From assembly GCA_964494645.1 (NCBI GenBank), contig CAZBSH010000016.1:1-45352 (forward strand): a stretch of 45,352 nt of DNA, read 5' to 3'. Shown here in pieces: positions 24,823 to 33,770 of this stretch. Positions within the stretch are counted from its first letter, which is position 1; each line of letters starts with the position of its first letter. This stretch comes from Christensenella sp964494645 (GTDB taxonomy: Bacteria > Bacillota > Clostridia > Christensenellales > Christensenellaceae). The translations under genes were made by a program, and so were the position numbers. The notes below the pieces were generated by a model. It made no database searches. It was not told where the DNA came from and worked only from the letters and a program-made list of their open reading frames with translations.

Positions 24823-24827
24823 TAAAG

Positions 24828-24860
24828 AAAAGACCTTCTTCGAGCAAGGAGGTCTTTTTT
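24828..24860 (+). terminator. Rho-independent terminator after secF
   Basis: A 13-base-pair stem (24828-24840 with 24846-24858, one G-U pair) and a five-base CGAGC loop lead into a T-run. recJ starts 20 bases after it with no clear promoter of its own. Confidence 0.9.
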
Positions 24861-24879
24861 AAAAACAAGGGTTTATGAA

Positions 24880-26889
24880 ATGAAGTACGTTTTAAAGCAA
24901 AAACCGCAAATAAGCAGCGACCGTACGTTGGTCGCAGAGCTGAGCAAAGAACTCGGCATTTCGCAAATGACAGCGCGGCTTTTGTGTGCGCGCGGAATTG
25001 TGAGCGTTGATGCGGCGCGTTCGTTTTTAAACCCGGATGAAACACAGCTCAATGATCCTTTCCTGTTTCGGGATATGAATGACGTAGTCAGTATGATAAA
25101 GCATATCATTGCCGTGGAGGGCAAGATATGTGTCTATGGCGACTATGACGCGGACGGAACTTCGGCGTGTGCCATACTATACCGGACATTGCAAAAGATG
25201 CGGGCGAAGGTCGAATGCTTTTTGCCTGACCGGATGGAGCACGGTTATGGGCTCTCCTTAGGCAGTATAGAAAAATTAAAAGGGACGGACCTTCTGCTGA
25301 CAGTGGATTGCGGGATCACAAATCTCGCGGAGATCGCGCGAGCAAAGGAACTGGGCATGAAAACGATCGTGACAGACCATCATGAGTGTCCGCCTGTTTT
25401 GCCTAAGGCTGATTTCATCATCAACCCTAAGTGTCAGGGCGAAGCATACCCGTATCACGATTTGTGCGGCGCGGGAGTAGCGTTTAAAGTCGCACAGGCG
25501 CTGCTTGGCAAGGATGCGCTTGCTTATATCGATTTGGCGGCGCTCGCAACGATTGCGGATATTGTGCCGTTGCACGGGGAAAACCGCGCGATTGCCGCGT
25601 TGGGTTTAAAGAAGATCAACAGCGATCCTAATCCGGGTATTGCCGCGCTTGCGGCACAGGCATGCCCGAAACGCAGTGAGATAGATGCGCAAACCGTTTC
25701 CTTTGTTTTGGCGCCGCGAATCAATGCGGCGGGCAGAATATCGACCGCGCGCGTTGCGTTTGAATTATTGAGCGATTCTAATGAGAGCAAGTTGGAGCAA
25801 CTTGCGAAACAGTTGTGCGAGCTTAATATGGATCGCCAGAAACGGCAGGAGAAGGTCGTTCAGGAAGCCATGGAAATGGTGCAGGGGGTCAAGGACAAAA
25901 AGATCATTTTACTGTATCAAAAAGATTGGGATATTGGAATTGTAGGGCTTGCGGCATCCAAGATTGCAGAAGCATTTGTGCGACCTACGGTGTTGTTAGG
26001 CGGTACGGAAACCGACGGGGTGTTTACAGGATCTGCCCGCAGCATAGACGGTGTCAATATTTACGAGGCACTGAAATCGCAGTCACAGTTCTATGAAAAA
26101 TTCGGCGGACATGCCGGTGCGGCAGGACTGACAATTAAGGAAGAACATTTAGAGCAACTGGCGTCTCGCCTCAATGCTTATATGAATGAACATTACCAAG
26201 ACGAGGTATTTCGACCGGTAAAATATTACGATATGAAGGTCAAAACGGAAGATGTCAGCAATCAACTGATCGAAGAATTTGACCGCTTGCGTCCGTTTGG
26301 GCACAAAAACGAGCAGGTTGAAGTGTTGATCCCAAAAGCATATCTCAGAGAGATACGCCCGATTGGCGAAGATAAGCACGCAAAATTCCGTATTGAGGAA
26401 AACAAACGCGCCGTAAACGGTGTGGCTTTTGGCATACAGGCGGCGGATGTTCCGTCGTCGGCGGATGTTGTCGGCGTACTTAATGTGAATGCATTTGACA
26501 ATAAACCTCAAATGATAGTGAATACTTTTTCTTTTGAGGAAACACTGAAGCGGCAATTTAATAAGGCGGAGCGTTATATTGATAGGTGTGAGCAGCCGAC
26601 TGCCGCAGATAAAGAAACATATTTTTGCGAACGTGAAACGCTTTTGCAGGTATATGTGATATTAAAGGGCGCAAGCGACCAGAAAATTTCTTTTGCGGAT
26701 GAAGGCGCAATGGTGACTTTTCTGAAAAAGTATGTGGAAGGGATCGATGCCGATAAGGCGGTCTTTTCAACGTTGGTGCTTCGCCAAATTGGATTGCTAG
26801 AAATACAAAAAAGTGATAGAATACACATTGTGATAAAAAGCGGAAAGCGTGATCTTATGGAAAGCGCGATCTATCAGAAATTTTTGTAA
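24880..26889 (+). CDS. recJ: single-stranded-DNA-specific exonuclease RecJ
   Basis: RecJ is a 5'-3' exonuclease of recombination and mismatch or base-excision repair. The 669 residues carry the DHH phosphoesterase motifs VYGDYDADGTSA, LTVDCGITN, VTDHHECPP and the ATIADIVPLHGENRAI block, followed by the DHHA1 glycine-rich FGGHAGAAGLTI. An OB-like domain and a C-terminal extension with SDRIHIVIKSGK make up the rest, as in Firmicute RecJ. AAGGG eight bases upstream serves as ribosome site. It lies in the clostridial order secF-recJ-apt-rel. Confidence 0.95.
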   Translation: MKYVLKQKPQISSDRTLVAELSKELGISQMTARLLCARGIVSVDAARSFLNPDETQLNDPFLFRDMNDVVSMIKHIIAVEGKICVYGDYDADGTSACAILYRTLQKMRAKVECFLPDRMEHGYGLSLGSIEKLKGTDLLLTVDCGITNLAEIARAKELGMKTIVTDHHECPPVLPKADFIINPKCQGEAYPYHDLCGAGVAFKVAQALLGKDALAYIDLAALATIADIVPLHGENRAIAALGLKKINSDPNPGIAALAAQACPKRSEIDAQTVSFVLAPRINAAGRISTARVAFELLSDSNESKLEQLAKQLCELNMDRQKRQEKVVQEAMEMVQGVKDKKIILLYQKDWDIGIVGLAASKIAEAFVRPTVLLGGTETDGVFTGSARSIDGVNIYEALKSQSQFYEKFGGHAGAAGLTIKEEHLEQLASRLNAYMNEHYQDEVFRPVKYYDMKVKTEDVSNQLIEEFDRLRPFGHKNEQVEVLIPKAYLREIRPIGEDKHAKFRIEENKRAVNGVAFGIQAADVPSSADVVGVLNVNAFDNKPQMIVNTFSFEETLKRQFNKAERYIDRCEQPTAADKETYFCERETLLQVYVILKGASDQKISFADEGAMVTFLKKYVEGIDADKAVFSTLVLRQIGLLEIQKSDRIHIVIKSGKRDLMESAIYQKFL

Positions 26890-26904
26890 AAGGGAGAAAA
26901 ACCA

Positions 26905-27417
26905 ATGGATCTGAAGACAAAAATAAGAGATATTATGGATTTCCCGGAGCCGGGGGTTGTTTTTAGGGATATTACAACGCTGGTCAAGGACCCTGATGCG
27001 TTCGCATATGTGACGGACACATTTGCCGACCACGTGAAGGACGAACATATTGATATGATCGTTGTGCTGGATGCGCGTGGTTTTTTGTTCGGATCCCCTG
27101 TCGCGTACAAGCTCAGAAAGGGCATTGTGCCTGTTAGGAAGGCAGGGAAGTTGCCCTCGGATGCTTTTCATGTAGAATATCATCTGGAGTACGGTACAGA
27201 TAAATTCGAGATGCACACGGACGCGATCCGACCGGGTATGCGTATAGCGATTTTTGACGACTTGCTCGCAACGGGCGGTACCGCGAAAGCGGCGTGCGAT
27301 TTGGTGGAGATGGCAGGCGCGGAGGTGACGTCGCTCAATTTTGTGATCGAGCTGACCGACCTTGGCGGACGAGAGGTACTGGAAGGTTATCATATATTTT
27401 CTCAGGTACAGTACTGA
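26905..27417 (+). CDS. apt: adenine phosphoribosyltransferase
   Basis: Apt salvages adenine to AMP using PRPP. The 170 residues match the family: DFPEPGVVFRDITTLVKDPDAF, the PRPP loop IAIFDDLLATGGTAKAA and the end LGGREVLEGYHIFSQVQY. The usual ESRGF is replaced by DARGFLFG, a mild change in a substrate-contact segment. GGGAG precedes the start. The gene lies directly before rel, a common arrangement linking purine salvage with (p)ppGpp metabolism. Confidence 0.96.
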   Translation: MDLKTKIRDIMDFPEPGVVFRDITTLVKDPDAFAYVTDTFADHVKDEHIDMIVVLDARGFLFGSPVAYKLRKGIVPVRKAGKLPSDAFHVEYHLEYGTDKFEMHTDAIRPGMRIAIFDDLLATGGTAKAACDLVEMAGAEVTSLNFVIELTDLGGREVLEGYHIFSQVQY

Positions 27418-27440
27418 GAAACCAAGAAGGGGATATCTGG

Positions 27441-29585
27441 GTGTCGGACTATTATCAGGATTTTATAAGACGGCATAAGTTGGAATATAATGCGGACGTT
27501 GAAAAGGCGTTCGCAATGGCGGAGAAGGCGCACGAAGGTCAGCTCCGCCATTCCGGCGAGCCCTTTTTTACGCATCCCCTTGCTGTTGCTGATATTATCG
27601 CCGATCTGGGGCTTGATCATACAACGATTATCGCCGGAATTTTGCATGACGCGGCAGAAGACACGCTGCTGACGATCGACGAAATTGAGAAGGCTTTTAA
27701 TCCGGAGATCGCTAAGCTTGTGGACGGCGTCACGAAATTGAAAAATTACGATTTTAAAACACGCGAAGAGCAGCAATGGGAGAGCCTGCGTAAGATGTTT
27801 CTTGCGATGGCTTCGGACATACGCGTAGTTATTATTAAGCTTGCAGACCGTTTGCACAATATGCGGACATTAAAATACCAGTCGGAAAATAAGCAGATCG
27901 AAAAAGCCACGGAAACGCTGGAGATATATGCACCGTTGGCGCATCGGCTTGGTATCAGCGCGATCAAATGGGAGCTGGAAGATCTGTCGCTTAAGTTTTT
28001 GCATCCTGACGACTATTTTGAGATCGCTAATAAGATTGCTTCTACGCGTGTAGAGCGAGAAAAGCAAATCAATTCCGTTATTGCAAAGCTGGAAGATAAG
28101 ATTGTGGAAATGAAGATCAAGGCGGAGATCGAAGGTCGACCGAAGCATATTTATAGCATCTATAAAAAGATGAAAAATAAAAATAAAGTGTTTGAAGAGG
28201 TTTACGACCTGATTGCAATCCGTATCATTGTTTCAAGTGTGAAGGACTGTTACGGCGTCCTTGGACTTGTGCACACAATGTGGAAGCCGATCCCTCTGCG
28301 TTTCAAAGATTATATTGCGGTTCCCAAGCAAAACATGTACCAGTCACTGCACACGACGCTGCTGGGAGACGACGGTAAGCCGTTTGAGGTGCAGATCAGA
28401 ACGTATGATATGCATCGCACGGCGGAATATGGCATTGCCGCGCATTGGAAATACAAAGAAGGCGCAAAGGGCGGCGATGGTATTGACGCAAAGCTTTCAT
28501 GGCTTCGAGAGTTGATGGAGTGGCAAAACGATATGAAGGACTCCAAGGAGTTTATGGAGACCTTAAAAGTTGATATTTTTGCGGATAATGTATTTGTGTT
28601 TACACCCAAAGGCGATGTCAAAGATTTTGTAAATGGTTCGACACCGCTTGATTTTGCATACAGTATTCATAGCGCGATCGGCAACAAGTGCGTGGGTGCA
28701 AAGGCAAACGGTAAGCTTGTTCCGCTCGACTACAAGATGCGCACCGGAGATATTATTGAAATCGTGACATCCAATACGGCAACGCCCAGCAGAGATTGGT
28801 TGAAATATGTCAAGACAACGCAGGCGCGTAGTAAAATTAAGCAGTGGTTCAAAAAACAGCTGAAGGAAGAAAACATTGTCAAAGGTCGCGAAATGCTGGA
28901 GAAAGAAGCGAAACGGCAGGGATATCAGCTGCACGAGCTTCTGAATAATGATTGGCTGAGCGTTCTGTATAAGCGATTTACGCTTAATTCTCAAGACGAT
29001 ATGTTTGCCGCGATCGGATATGGATCGATCACAGTAAACCAGATACTTTTGAAGTTGATCGAGCAATATAAGATTGCCCATAATATCGACACCGGTTCGG
29101 ATGAATTAAAGATCGTTAAGCGTACGGGCAAGGGCTCGGAGGGAGATATTACTGTTAAAGGCAGTACAGGGCTTGCGGTGCGCTTTGCAAAATGCTGTAA
29201 CCCGGTGCCGGGCGACGATATCATCGGTTACATCACACGCGGACGCGGTGTTTGTGTGCATACGAAGGACTGTAAGAATCTAAAGGAAATGAGTGTGGAT
29301 AAGGATCGGTTGATCGATGTTGCGTGGGTAGCGGATCAGACCGCAAGCTACAATGTAGAAGTACAGATCGTGGCAAACGACAGACCGGGGCTTATGGTGG
29401 AGATATCGCAGGCGATGTATAACGCCAATAAGGATATTACCGCGATCAACGCACATTCCGCAAGAAACGGAATGGCGAATATTTCGTTGCGTTCGAATAT
29501 TACATCAGTGGATGACCTCAACGATCTCATTAACAAACTTAGAAATTTGAAAGGCGTAAAAGACGTGTTCCGCGTCAATTATTAG
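27441..29585 (+). CDS. rel: bifunctional (p)ppGpp synthetase/hydrolase Rel (RSH family)
   Basis: This enzyme makes and degrades the stringent-response alarmone. The 714-residue protein has a hydrolase HD domain with HD-x2-ED at residues 69-74 (HDAAED), a synthetase domain with EGRPKHIYSIYKKM and YDLIAIRIIV, a TGS domain and a C-terminal ACT domain (VEVQIVANDRPGLMVEISQAM). Residues 287-290 read RFKD, the RXKD form of bifunctional Rel rather than the EXDD of RelA. The intact HD site supports hydrolysis. The GTG at 27441 follows AAGGGG; the open frame extends upstream over apt, but that part has no family sequence. Confidence 0.96.
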   Translation: MSDYYQDFIRRHKLEYNADVEKAFAMAEKAHEGQLRHSGEPFFTHPLAVADIIADLGLDHTTIIAGILHDAAEDTLLTIDEIEKAFNPEIAKLVDGVTKLKNYDFKTREEQQWESLRKMFLAMASDIRVVIIKLADRLHNMRTLKYQSENKQIEKATETLEIYAPLAHRLGISAIKWELEDLSLKFLHPDDYFEIANKIASTRVEREKQINSVIAKLEDKIVEMKIKAEIEGRPKHIYSIYKKMKNKNKVFEEVYDLIAIRIIVSSVKDCYGVLGLVHTMWKPIPLRFKDYIAVPKQNMYQSLHTTLLGDDGKPFEVQIRTYDMHRTAEYGIAAHWKYKEGAKGGDGIDAKLSWLRELMEWQNDMKDSKEFMETLKVDIFADNVFVFTPKGDVKDFVNGSTPLDFAYSIHSAIGNKCVGAKANGKLVPLDYKMRTGDIIEIVTSNTATPSRDWLKYVKTTQARSKIKQWFKKQLKEENIVKGREMLEKEAKRQGYQLHELLNNDWLSVLYKRFTLNSQDDMFAAIGYGSITVNQILLKLIEQYKIAHNIDTGSDELKIVKRTGKGSEGDITVKGSTGLAVRFAKCCNPVPGDDIIGYITRGRGVCVHTKDCKNLKEMSVDKDRLIDVAWVADQTASYNVEVQIVANDRPGLMVEISQAMYNANKDITAINAHSARNGMANISLRSNITSVDDLNDLINKLRNLKGVKDVFRVNY

Positions 29586-29589
29586 TATT

Positions 29590-30039
29590 ATGAGAGCGGT
29601 TGTACAACGTGTAAAAAATGCTTCCGTCACAGTAGAAGGGAATATAATCAGTAGTATCGGCGTTGGGCTGCTGGTACTTATCGGCTTAAGCAAAGACGAT
29701 ACGCGCAGGGATATGGAATATATTGCGGATAAATGTTTAAATCTCAGAGTATTTGAAGACGCGGAAGATGTGATGAATCTGTCACTTGAGGATATTGGCG
29801 GAGAGCTGCTGCTCGTTTCGCAATTTACGCTGTATGGAGATGCGCGCAAGGGAAGAAGACCAAGCTATATGCATGCGGCGCCGCCGGATGTTGCGCGGGA
29901 TATGTTTGCGGAGTGCGTGGAGGTATTTCGGCAGAGATGGGAAAAAATACAAACAGGACAGTTTCAGGCAATGATGGATGTAGCGCTCATCAATGACGGA
30001 CCGGTGACAATCCTGCTTGACAGTAAAAAGGAATTTTAA
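29590..30039 (+). CDS. dtd: D-aminoacyl-tRNA deacylase
   Basis: Dtd removes D-amino acids (and glycine from tRNA-Ala) from mischarged tRNA. The 149 residues show the start MRAVVQRVKNASVTVEG, the catalytic SQFTLYGDARKGRRPSY and the end NDGPVTILLDS, which holds the Gly-cisPro-type substrate site of the family (NDGPVT). It begins four bases after rel without an obvious ribosome site, so coupling to rel is likely. The length is standard. Confidence 0.96.
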   Translation: MRAVVQRVKNASVTVEGNIISSIGVGLLVLIGLSKDDTRRDMEYIADKCLNLRVFEDAEDVMNLSLEDIGGELLLVSQFTLYGDARKGRRPSYMHAAPPDVARDMFAECVEVFRQRWEKIQTGQFQAMMDVALINDGPVTILLDSKKEF

Positions 30040-30042
30040 ATA

Positions 30043-30672
30043 ATGCTGATTGATACGGTAGTAACAGGACGGGAAAGCGGACTGTTTGAAAATTGTTATA
30101 TTGTGCGTGAGAACAATGCGAGTGACGCGGTTGTTATTGATCCGGGTGAAGGTGCGCAGGATATTGTAAGGCAGCTTGAAAAACAAGAGCTTGGCGTTTC
30201 GTATATCCTTTTGACGCATGGTCATGCCGATCATATTGCGGCAACGGATGCGCTGCGGAACAGGTACGGCGCAAAAGTCGTGATTCACGAAAAGGATGCG
30301 GACATGCTGGAGCATCCGTCGCGTAACCTGTCCGCCTTTTTAGGAAAGGAACTTGCGCTTGAACCGGCGGATATATTACTTTCAGGCGACGATACAATTG
30401 ACGCAGCAGGGCTTTGTTTTCGTGCGATACATACGCCGGGACATACGCGCGGCGGGGTATGTTATGTTGTGGATGACGTAATGTTTTCAGGCGACACCTT
30501 ATTCGCGGGTTCGATCGGACGAACGGATTTCCCGGGCAGCGACGGGGAGGAAATGAGGAGTTCTCTTGCTTTGTTGAAAGGGATGGAGAAAAACTATACT
30601 GTTTATCCGGGGCATGGAGAAGCTACGAGTTTGGAACGCGAAAAACGGAGCAATCCGTTTATGCAGGGGTGA
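30043..30672 (+). CDS. metallo-beta-lactamase fold hydrolase (glyoxalase II-like)
   Basis: This is a soluble MBL-fold hydrolase. The metal motif THGHADH (residues 58-64) and the further ligands HTPGHTRGG, GDTLF and YPGHG are all present, so a dinuclear site is expected. The 209-residue size and the dtd-MBL-hemZ neighbourhood match the YqgX-type family often annotated as hydroxyacylglutathione hydrolase. The true substrate is unknown; Firmicutes of this kind may lack glutathione. It starts three bases after dtd. Confidence 0.9.
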   Translation: MLIDTVVTGRESGLFENCYIVRENNASDAVVIDPGEGAQDIVRQLEKQELGVSYILLTHGHADHIAATDALRNRYGAKVVIHEKDADMLEHPSRNLSAFLGKELALEPADILLSGDDTIDAAGLCFRAIHTPGHTRGGVCYVVDDVMFSGDTLFAGSIGRTDFPGSDGEEMRSSLALLKGMEKNYTVYPGHGEATSLEREKRSNPFMQG

Positions 30673-30675
30673 TCC

Positions 30676-32148
30676 ATGTTTTCGTTATATACTGATACAC
30701 CGGAATTTTTCAATGATATTTGTGACGAGATCCGTCTTTTTGTAAATGAAAAGAAGATAGCATTGGTTGAAAAAGATGAAATGAGTGCCGGACATATGCT
30801 GCGGCATTTTTTTTGGCGTGATAATGATGGTTGGAACGCAAAGGCGGAATACTATATTGACGGGAACCTTGTGCAGCAGGAGGAAACAACGCCGGATTTT
30901 TCAAACGATGGAAAATCGGTCGATGTGACGCAGGATACGCTGCTTGCGAAAAAATTAAGGAAGCATCATGTCAAAGGGATGATATATGCGGTTCTTCGCG
31001 CATATTATGGGGAAGACAAACCGTGGGGATCGCTTACGGGAATACGACCGACTAAGCTGATGCATGAGCTTGCAAAAAAACATGGGATGGATGAGGCAAA
31101 ACGTATATTTCGCGAAACGTACTTTGTGATGGAATCCAAAGTTGCGCTTGCGCAAACGATCGTCGCTCAGCAGAAGCGCTACCGCAGCAATATCATGGAA
31201 AATGATATCGATATTTATATTGGCATTCCGTTTTGTATCTCACGGTGCAAATATTGTTCGTTTGTATCGCGGGACATTAAATTCAGTACTAAGCTCAAAG
31301 ATCAATATCTGGCATGTTTGTTAAAAGAATTTGCCATGATGCGCGGTACGCTTGAAAAGTATCACGTACGCGCGGTGTATGTGGGCGGCGGAACGCCTAC
31401 CGCACTGGGAGACGAGGAATTTGCGCAACTGCTTTGCGCGATAAATGAGTATTTCCCAAATCCGGATGAGTTCACCGTGGAAGCGGGAAGACCGGATACG
31501 ATCACGCATGAAAAGCTTGACAGGATCAAGGAAGCGGGAGCGGGGCGTATCAGCATCAATGCCCAAACAACGAATGACGAGACGTTAAGGCGGATTGGGA
31601 GGAAACACGACGCAGGAGACTTTTTCCGCGCGTTCGATCTGGCAAAGACGTACGGATTTGATAGCATCAATACAGACATCATACTTGGTCTGCCCTTAGA
31701 AACGCCGGAGGACACGCGGCGTACATTAGAAGATGTGACGCGGTTTGCGCCGGAAAATGTCACGGTACACACGCTGGCGCTAAAAAACGCTTCGGATTTT
31801 GCGTTGGAAAATCAGGATTTACTCAATAGCCGGATGGTTGCTGAAATGGTGGAACAGTCACAGCATTTTTTGAGCAGGGCGGGATATCTTCCGTATTATT
31901 TGTACCGTCAGAAATATATGAGCGGAAATATGGAAAATGTTGGATTTGCCTTCCATGGAAAAGAATCTGTTTATAACATCGATATCATGGAAGAAACCGT
32001 TAGCGTTATGGCATTTGGCGCAGGGGGGATATCAAAAAAACTGTATCCCGAAAAAAATCTTTTGAAGCGAGCGGCAAATGTTAAGGACATCTCCAATTAT
32101 ATCGAACGGACGCAAGAGATGGCTGACAGGAAAAAAGAGCTGTTTTAG
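30676..32148 (+). CDS. hemZ: radical SAM coproporphyrinogen dehydrogenase-like HemZ
   Basis: HemZ is related to oxygen-independent coproporphyrinogen III oxidase HemN. The 490 residues contain the cluster cysteines Cys187, Cys191 and Cys194 in GIPFCISRCKYCSF, the GGGTPTAL motif, VEAGRPDTI and GRKHDAGDFFRAFD. The N-terminal 180 residues, including SLTGIRPTKL, are specific to the HemZ branch. The gene ends the secD-side run just before the T-box of hisS. Whether it serves heme synthesis here is open, since no other heme gene is in view. Confidence 0.92.
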   Translation: MFSLYTDTPEFFNDICDEIRLFVNEKKIALVEKDEMSAGHMLRHFFWRDNDGWNAKAEYYIDGNLVQQEETTPDFSNDGKSVDVTQDTLLAKKLRKHHVKGMIYAVLRAYYGEDKPWGSLTGIRPTKLMHELAKKHGMDEAKRIFRETYFVMESKVALAQTIVAQQKRYRSNIMENDIDIYIGIPFCISRCKYCSFVSRDIKFSTKLKDQYLACLLKEFAMMRGTLEKYHVRAVYVGGGTPTALGDEEFAQLLCAINEYFPNPDEFTVEAGRPDTITHEKLDRIKEAGAGRISINAQTTNDETLRRIGRKHDAGDFFRAFDLAKTYGFDSINTDIILGLPLETPEDTRRTLEDVTRFAPENVTVHTLALKNASDFALENQDLLNSRMVAEMVEQSQHFLSRAGYLPYYLYRQKYMSGNMENVGFAFHGKESVYNIDIMEETVSVMAFGAGGISKKLYPEKNLLKRAANVKDISNYIERTQEMADRKKELF

Positions 32149-32173
32149 CGGATGAAATAGGGATGTTGATTTG

Positions 32174-32202
32174 TTGACACGCTTTTGTTTTGCGGATATA
32201 AT
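32174..32202 (+). promoter_or_regulatory. consensus vegetative promoter of the hisS-aspS leader
   Basis: TTGACA at 32174-32179 and TATAAT at 32197-32202 are both perfect and lie 17 bases apart, 26 bases after hemZ. Confidence 0.92.
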
Positions 32203-32208
32203 ATAGCT

Positions 32209-32460
32209 ATTGGAAAAGGCGATGACACGGAGAGTATCCATATGCCTTGCGCATAAGAGAGCGGCTGACGTGGCTGAAAGCGGTCGCGCGTTTAAGATAT
32301 GGGGAAGAACACCGGAGAGTTTCTATGGCGAAAGCACGAGTGAGTAGCTGTGGGCGCAGGTCTGCGTTATGGGCGAGAGCGGAAAGCGAGGAGCGCTTTC
32401 AATGTGGGTGGTACCGCGGGTTTTTGTAACTTCGTCCCTTTTGTGGGCGGAGTTTTTTTA
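32209..32460 (+). promoter_or_regulatory. T-box leader (tRNA-sensing riboswitch) for hisS-aspS
   Basis: The leader has the T-box sequence GGGTGGTACCGCG (32406-32418), preceded by stems II/III-like sequence and followed by a terminator. Stem I shows AGTA at 32233-32236, the upper helix CCATAT 32238-32243 with ATATGG 32297-32302, and an AGAGAGC distal bulge. The 3' side of the specifier loop reads GAAGAACACC (32304-32313). CAC (His) at 32310-32312 follows GAA; AAC (Asn) at 32308-32310 is followed by a purine. The variable base facing the tRNA discriminator is U. Low charging of the matching tRNA should let hisS-aspS be read. Confidence 0.93.
32428..32460 (+). terminator. T-box regulated terminator before hisS
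   Basis: 32428-32437 pairs with 32445-32454 (two G-U pairs), followed by seven T. It lies nine bases after the T-box core and excludes the antiterminator. Confidence 0.88.
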
Positions 32461-32490
32461 GTTTTCAGGATAAATTTGGAGGACGTTAAG

Positions 32491-33744
32491 TTGGCAGTAA
32501 AAGCACCTAAGGGCACAAAAGATGTTTTGCCGCAGGACAGCTATAAGTGGCATTTTGTCGAAGAGATCGCGCGTAAGCTGACCGCGCTTGCGGGATATAG
32601 AGAAATTCGTACCCCTGTATTTGAGCATACGGAGCTCTTTTTACGCGGCGTGGGAGATACGACAGACATTGTACAAAAAGAAATGTATACGTTTATAGAC
32701 AAGGGAGACCGCTCTATTACGCTAAAGCCGGAAGGAACGGCAGGGGTGGTTCGCGCATTTATCGAAGGTGGCTTGCCAAGCAATGCGCAGCCTACAAAGA
32801 TGTATTATCTTTCTACCCCCGTGTTTCGTTATGAAAAACCGCAATCGGGGCGTTTGCGTGAACATCACCAGTTCGGTGTAGAAGTGTTTGGCGCGGCGGA
32901 CGCAAGCGTAGACGCGGAGGTTATTAATCTTGCGTTGACATTGTTTCGGACGGCGGGATTAAGACAGCTGAAACTAAATATAAACAGCATTGGCTGTGAC
33001 AAGTGCAGACCACAGTACAATGAAACCTTAAAGGATTATTTGAGGGAGCACGAGGAGGAATTGTGTGAGACATGCAGGGAACGCATGGAGCGCAATCCTT
33101 TGCGCGTGCTGGACTGCAAAGTGCCAAGTTGTCAAACGATCGTAGAGAAAGCGCCTAAAATGCTCGATCATTTGTGCGAAGAGTGTTCTTCGCACTTTGA
33201 GGCGTTGAAAAAATATCTGGGAGTGTTGGGCATTGAATATGCGATCAATCCGCTTATTGTGCGAGGTCTGGATTATTACACGAAAACAGTATTTGAAATC
33301 ATTTCAGACAATATTGGGTCACAGGGTACGGTATGCGGCGGCGGACGCTATGATAAGCTGTTAAAGCAGATCGGCGGACCTGATATGCCGGGGATCGGAT
33401 TTGGTATGGGTATTGAGCGTTTGTTGTTAGTGATGGAAAGTGAGGGAATAGAAATACCGCGACCTTCTGTTACGGATGTATTTGTGTGTACACATGGACA
33501 AGCGGCGCGGATGTGTGCGATTTGTCTGACGAGAGGGCTGCGTGAAAAGGGAATCAAAGCGGACATGGATCATTGCGCGCGCAGCATCAAGGCACAGTTT
33601 AAGTACGCAGACAAGATCGGTGCAAAAACCGTGATTGTGATAGGCGAAGAGGAAGTTGAAAAGGGAACGGCAATTCTTAAGACAATGGAAACAGGGGAAG
33701 AACGGATCGTGAAACAAGACGAAATCCAACTGTTTTTAATATGA
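32491..33744 (+). CDS. hisS: histidyl-tRNA synthetase
   Basis: HisRS charges tRNA-His. The 417 residues include motif 1 region KGTKDVLPQDSYKWHFVEEIA, motif 2 TLKPEGTAGVVRAFIEGG, the His-specific RGLDYYTKTVFEI and a C-terminal anticodon-binding domain (VTDVFVCTHGQAA). The start is TTG at 32491, eight bases after GGAGG (32478-32482). Upstream in-frame codons lie in the T-box and are not coding. Four Cys pairs in the middle (CDKC, CETC, CEEC) are common in this branch. aspS follows 26 bases later. Confidence 0.97.
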   Translation: MAVKAPKGTKDVLPQDSYKWHFVEEIARKLTALAGYREIRTPVFEHTELFLRGVGDTTDIVQKEMYTFIDKGDRSITLKPEGTAGVVRAFIEGGLPSNAQPTKMYYLSTPVFRYEKPQSGRLREHHQFGVEVFGAADASVDAEVINLALTLFRTAGLRQLKLNINSIGCDKCRPQYNETLKDYLREHEEELCETCRERMERNPLRVLDCKVPSCQTIVEKAPKMLDHLCEECSSHFEALKKYLGVLGIEYAINPLIVRGLDYYTKTVFEIISDNIGSQGTVCGGGRYDKLLKQIGGPDMPGIGFGMGIERLLLVMESEGIEIPRPSVTDVFVCTHGQAARMCAICLTRGLREKGIKADMDHCARSIKAQFKYADKIGAKTVIVIGEEEVEKGTAILKTMETGEERIVKQDEIQLFLI

Positions 33745-33770
33745 TTTTTAGATTGATAGGAGAATAAGCA

